A stretch of 64,000 nt of DNA from Aedes albopictus (Eukaryota > Arthropoda > Insecta > Diptera > Culicidae): the NCBI RefSeq assembly GCF_035046485.1, contig NC_085137.1, positions 19,187,346 through 19,251,345 on the forward strand, read 5' to 3'. Positions 38,001-41,000 of the stretch are shown piece after piece; the first letter of the stretch is position 1, and each line of letters opens with the position of its first letter. A program made the translations under genes and the position numbers. Below the pieces are notes generated by a model, which did no database searches, had not been told where the DNA came from, and saw nothing but the letters and a program-made list of their open reading frames with translations.

Positions 38001-41000
38001 CAGTGGTGGTTTCGGGAAAAAGCGCGGTGCGAGGGACGAAAAGCCGAAGGATGACAATCCGAGAGCGAAGCAAGCACAGGACGTAAACAGTGCGGTGTGT
38101 TTCATGGCTGGTGACTCGATGCCAACCAGCTGGGTGATTGATAGTGGCGCTACGGCGCACATGACGAGTGATCGCGCGTTTTTCCACTCGCTGCGCACAA
38201 GTGTTGACACAAAAGTGACCCTGGCCGATGGTAATAAAACGAAAGTGGACGGACTCGGTGATGGTGTTATTTTCGGTGAAGACGGGCGTGGCGGCCGAGT
38301 GGAAATTACGCTGAAGAATGTGCTGTTCGTGCCCGAGTTAGACGGCGGGTTAATATCGGTGAGCCAGCTAGCGGCGAAAGGATTCATCGTTGTGTTCGGT
38401 GCTTCGGATTGTACCATACGGAACGCCGCTGGTGAGACGGTGGTGGTCGGCGACAAGGTCGGCAGTCTCTACCGGCTGCGAGTACATCAGAGATCGCTCA
38501 AGGCTGCAGGTGAGCATAACGACCGGTGCCAGCACACGTGGCATCGTCGCGTGGGGCATCGCGACCCAGATGTCTTGCGGCGGATGGATGGAGATAACCT
38601 GGTAAGTGGCTTTAAATTATCCGATTGTGGGGTTCGCACGACGTGCGAGTGTTGCTTGAAGGGGAAACTTGCAAGGAAGCCATTTCCCCCCGTGGTTGAA
38701 CGGAAAGCGAATTGGCCACTTGGATTAATCCATACGGATCCTTGCGGTCCGATGGAAACCGCAACTCCATCGGGGAACCGGTACATCATGACCTTGATAG
38801 ACGACTTCAGCCGTTTCACCACCGTCTACCTGCTGAAGACCAAGGATGAAGCTGCCGGGAAAATCAAGGAGTTCGTGCGTCGCTGTGAGAATCTCTTCGG
38901 GAGGAAGCCTGTCACCATTCGGTCGGACGGAGGCGGTGAATACACCGGCCGAGAACTGCGAAAGTTTTACGAGTACGAGGGGATCAAGGCCGAGTACACT
39001 ACGCCGTACACACCACAGCAGAATGGGGTGGCCGAGCGCAAGAATCGGTCACTCCAGGAGATGGCGATTTGCATGCTGGCGGATGCCAACATGGGGAAGC
39101 AGTACTGAGGCGAAGCCGTGATGGCGGCGTCGTATATCCAGAATCGTGTTCCGTCGCGGGTGATTGGAAAAACGCCGTACGAACTGTGGATGGACCGTAA
39201 GCCAGACGTGGCACACCTGAAAGTATTTGGTTGTTCGGCGTACGTTCGGGTGCCGGATGCAAGGCGCTCTAAACTGGATCACAAGGCGGTAAAACTCACT
39301 TTCGTTGGGTATTCGGAGGATCACAAGGGGTATCGTTTCCTCGATCCCTCGACGAATCGCATTACTATCAGCCGGGATGCGAAGTTTATAGAGTTGGATG
39401 ACGGATCGGAGATGCAGAAGAAGCCTGCCCCGCAGGCCACAGCAGGAGATCCGGAGAACAATATTGAAGTCCCGCTGAATGTTTTGGAGGATCAGGACGA
39501 CACGGTAGCAGCAAGGCCACGACGGCCGCCCTTTGAGGTGCAAGATAACGGCGAAGACAGCGGTTCCGAGATTGAAGGTTTTGTCAGCGCTGATGACAGT
39601 TCGGAGGAAGGTGGTCCAGGAAGCGACGACGGTGCAGTTGTTCAGGAGGAGCAAGAACTCCGTCGACAGGATAGGCGAACAAGGGGCGTTCTGCCAAGGA
39701 GGCTGAAGGATTTCGTTGTGAGTGTCGCTAAGAGCGCAGCGGAAGAGCCTACAGACCATCGCGAGGCGGCCGAGGTGAAAGAATGGAAGGATGCCATAGA
39801 TTCCGAGATGCGGTTGCATGAAGAGAACACCACCTGGGAGCTAGTTCCGTTGCCAAACGGGAAGAAGGTGATTGGTTCTCGGTGGGTTTTCTCGCTCAAG
39901 CGGGATGAAAACGGGAACGTCATCAAATACAAGGCACGACTTGTGGCGCAGGGGTTTACCCAGCGTTTTGGGGTAGATTACCTGGATGTCTTCGCACCTG
40001 TGACGCGTCATGAAACTTTGCTGGCACTTCTGGCAGTAACCGGGAAGAACAACATGAGCCTCCAGCACTTCGACGTCCGGACAGCTTATTTACACGGGAA
40101 AGTGGAGGAAGAAATTTTCATGCGCCAGCCACCCGGATACGCAGTGGCGGGAAAGGAGGAGCTCGTGTGCCGTCTCATCAAAAGTATATATGGACTCAAG
40201 CAGGCGGCGCGATGTTGGCATCGTGCCCTCCATGCGGTGCTCACCAAGCTGGGATTCCGTCAATGCCAAGCCGATAGTTGTCTGTACGTTCGACGAGACG
40301 GGCGAATCACCATCTTCCTGCTAGTTTACGTGGATGACCTTTTGGTCGGATGCGTAGATACCGCGAAGATTGGTGAAGTATACGAAGCGCTGAAGAAGGA
40401 GCTGGACATAGTCAACCTTGGAGCGGTCAAGCATTTTCTCGGCTACGATATTCAATTCGAGGAAGGGGTCTACAGTTTGCGGCTGAAGAGCTACATAGAA
40501 GCACTGGTGAAGCGTTTCAACCTTGAGGACTGTAAGCCATCGAAGACACCAATGGAAGCAGGTTACACGAGGGCCGGAAACGACAGTAAACCGTTTACGG
40601 ACATAACTTTGTACCGAAGCTTGGTCGGTGCACTACTATACGTTGCGGTCAACGCAAGACCGGACGTGGCCGTCAGTGTGTCTCTTCTCGGACGGAAAGC
40701 GAGTGCCCCGACAGATCAGGACTGGAAAGCTGCCAAGAGGATCGTGAGGTACCTTAAGGGGACCAAAGACATGAGATTGAAGTTTGGACCCGGCGATGGC
40801 GGATGGAACCTCGTCGGCTACTCGGACGCTGATTGGGCCGGTGACTTGGCGAGTCGGCGTTCCACAACGGGATACGTCTTCTTCTTCGGTGGTGGACCAA
40901 TAGCCTGGGTCAGCCGCCGGCAATCCTGTGTAAGTCTGTCCTCAATGGAGGCAGAATATATCTCGCTGAGCGATGCCTGCCAAGAACTAACGTGGCTTCG

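Noticed and set aside
39109..39117. Programmed frameshift between copia gag and pol
   Set aside because: The two parts are in the same frame, separated by one stop codon within the integrase region, not at a gag-pol border.
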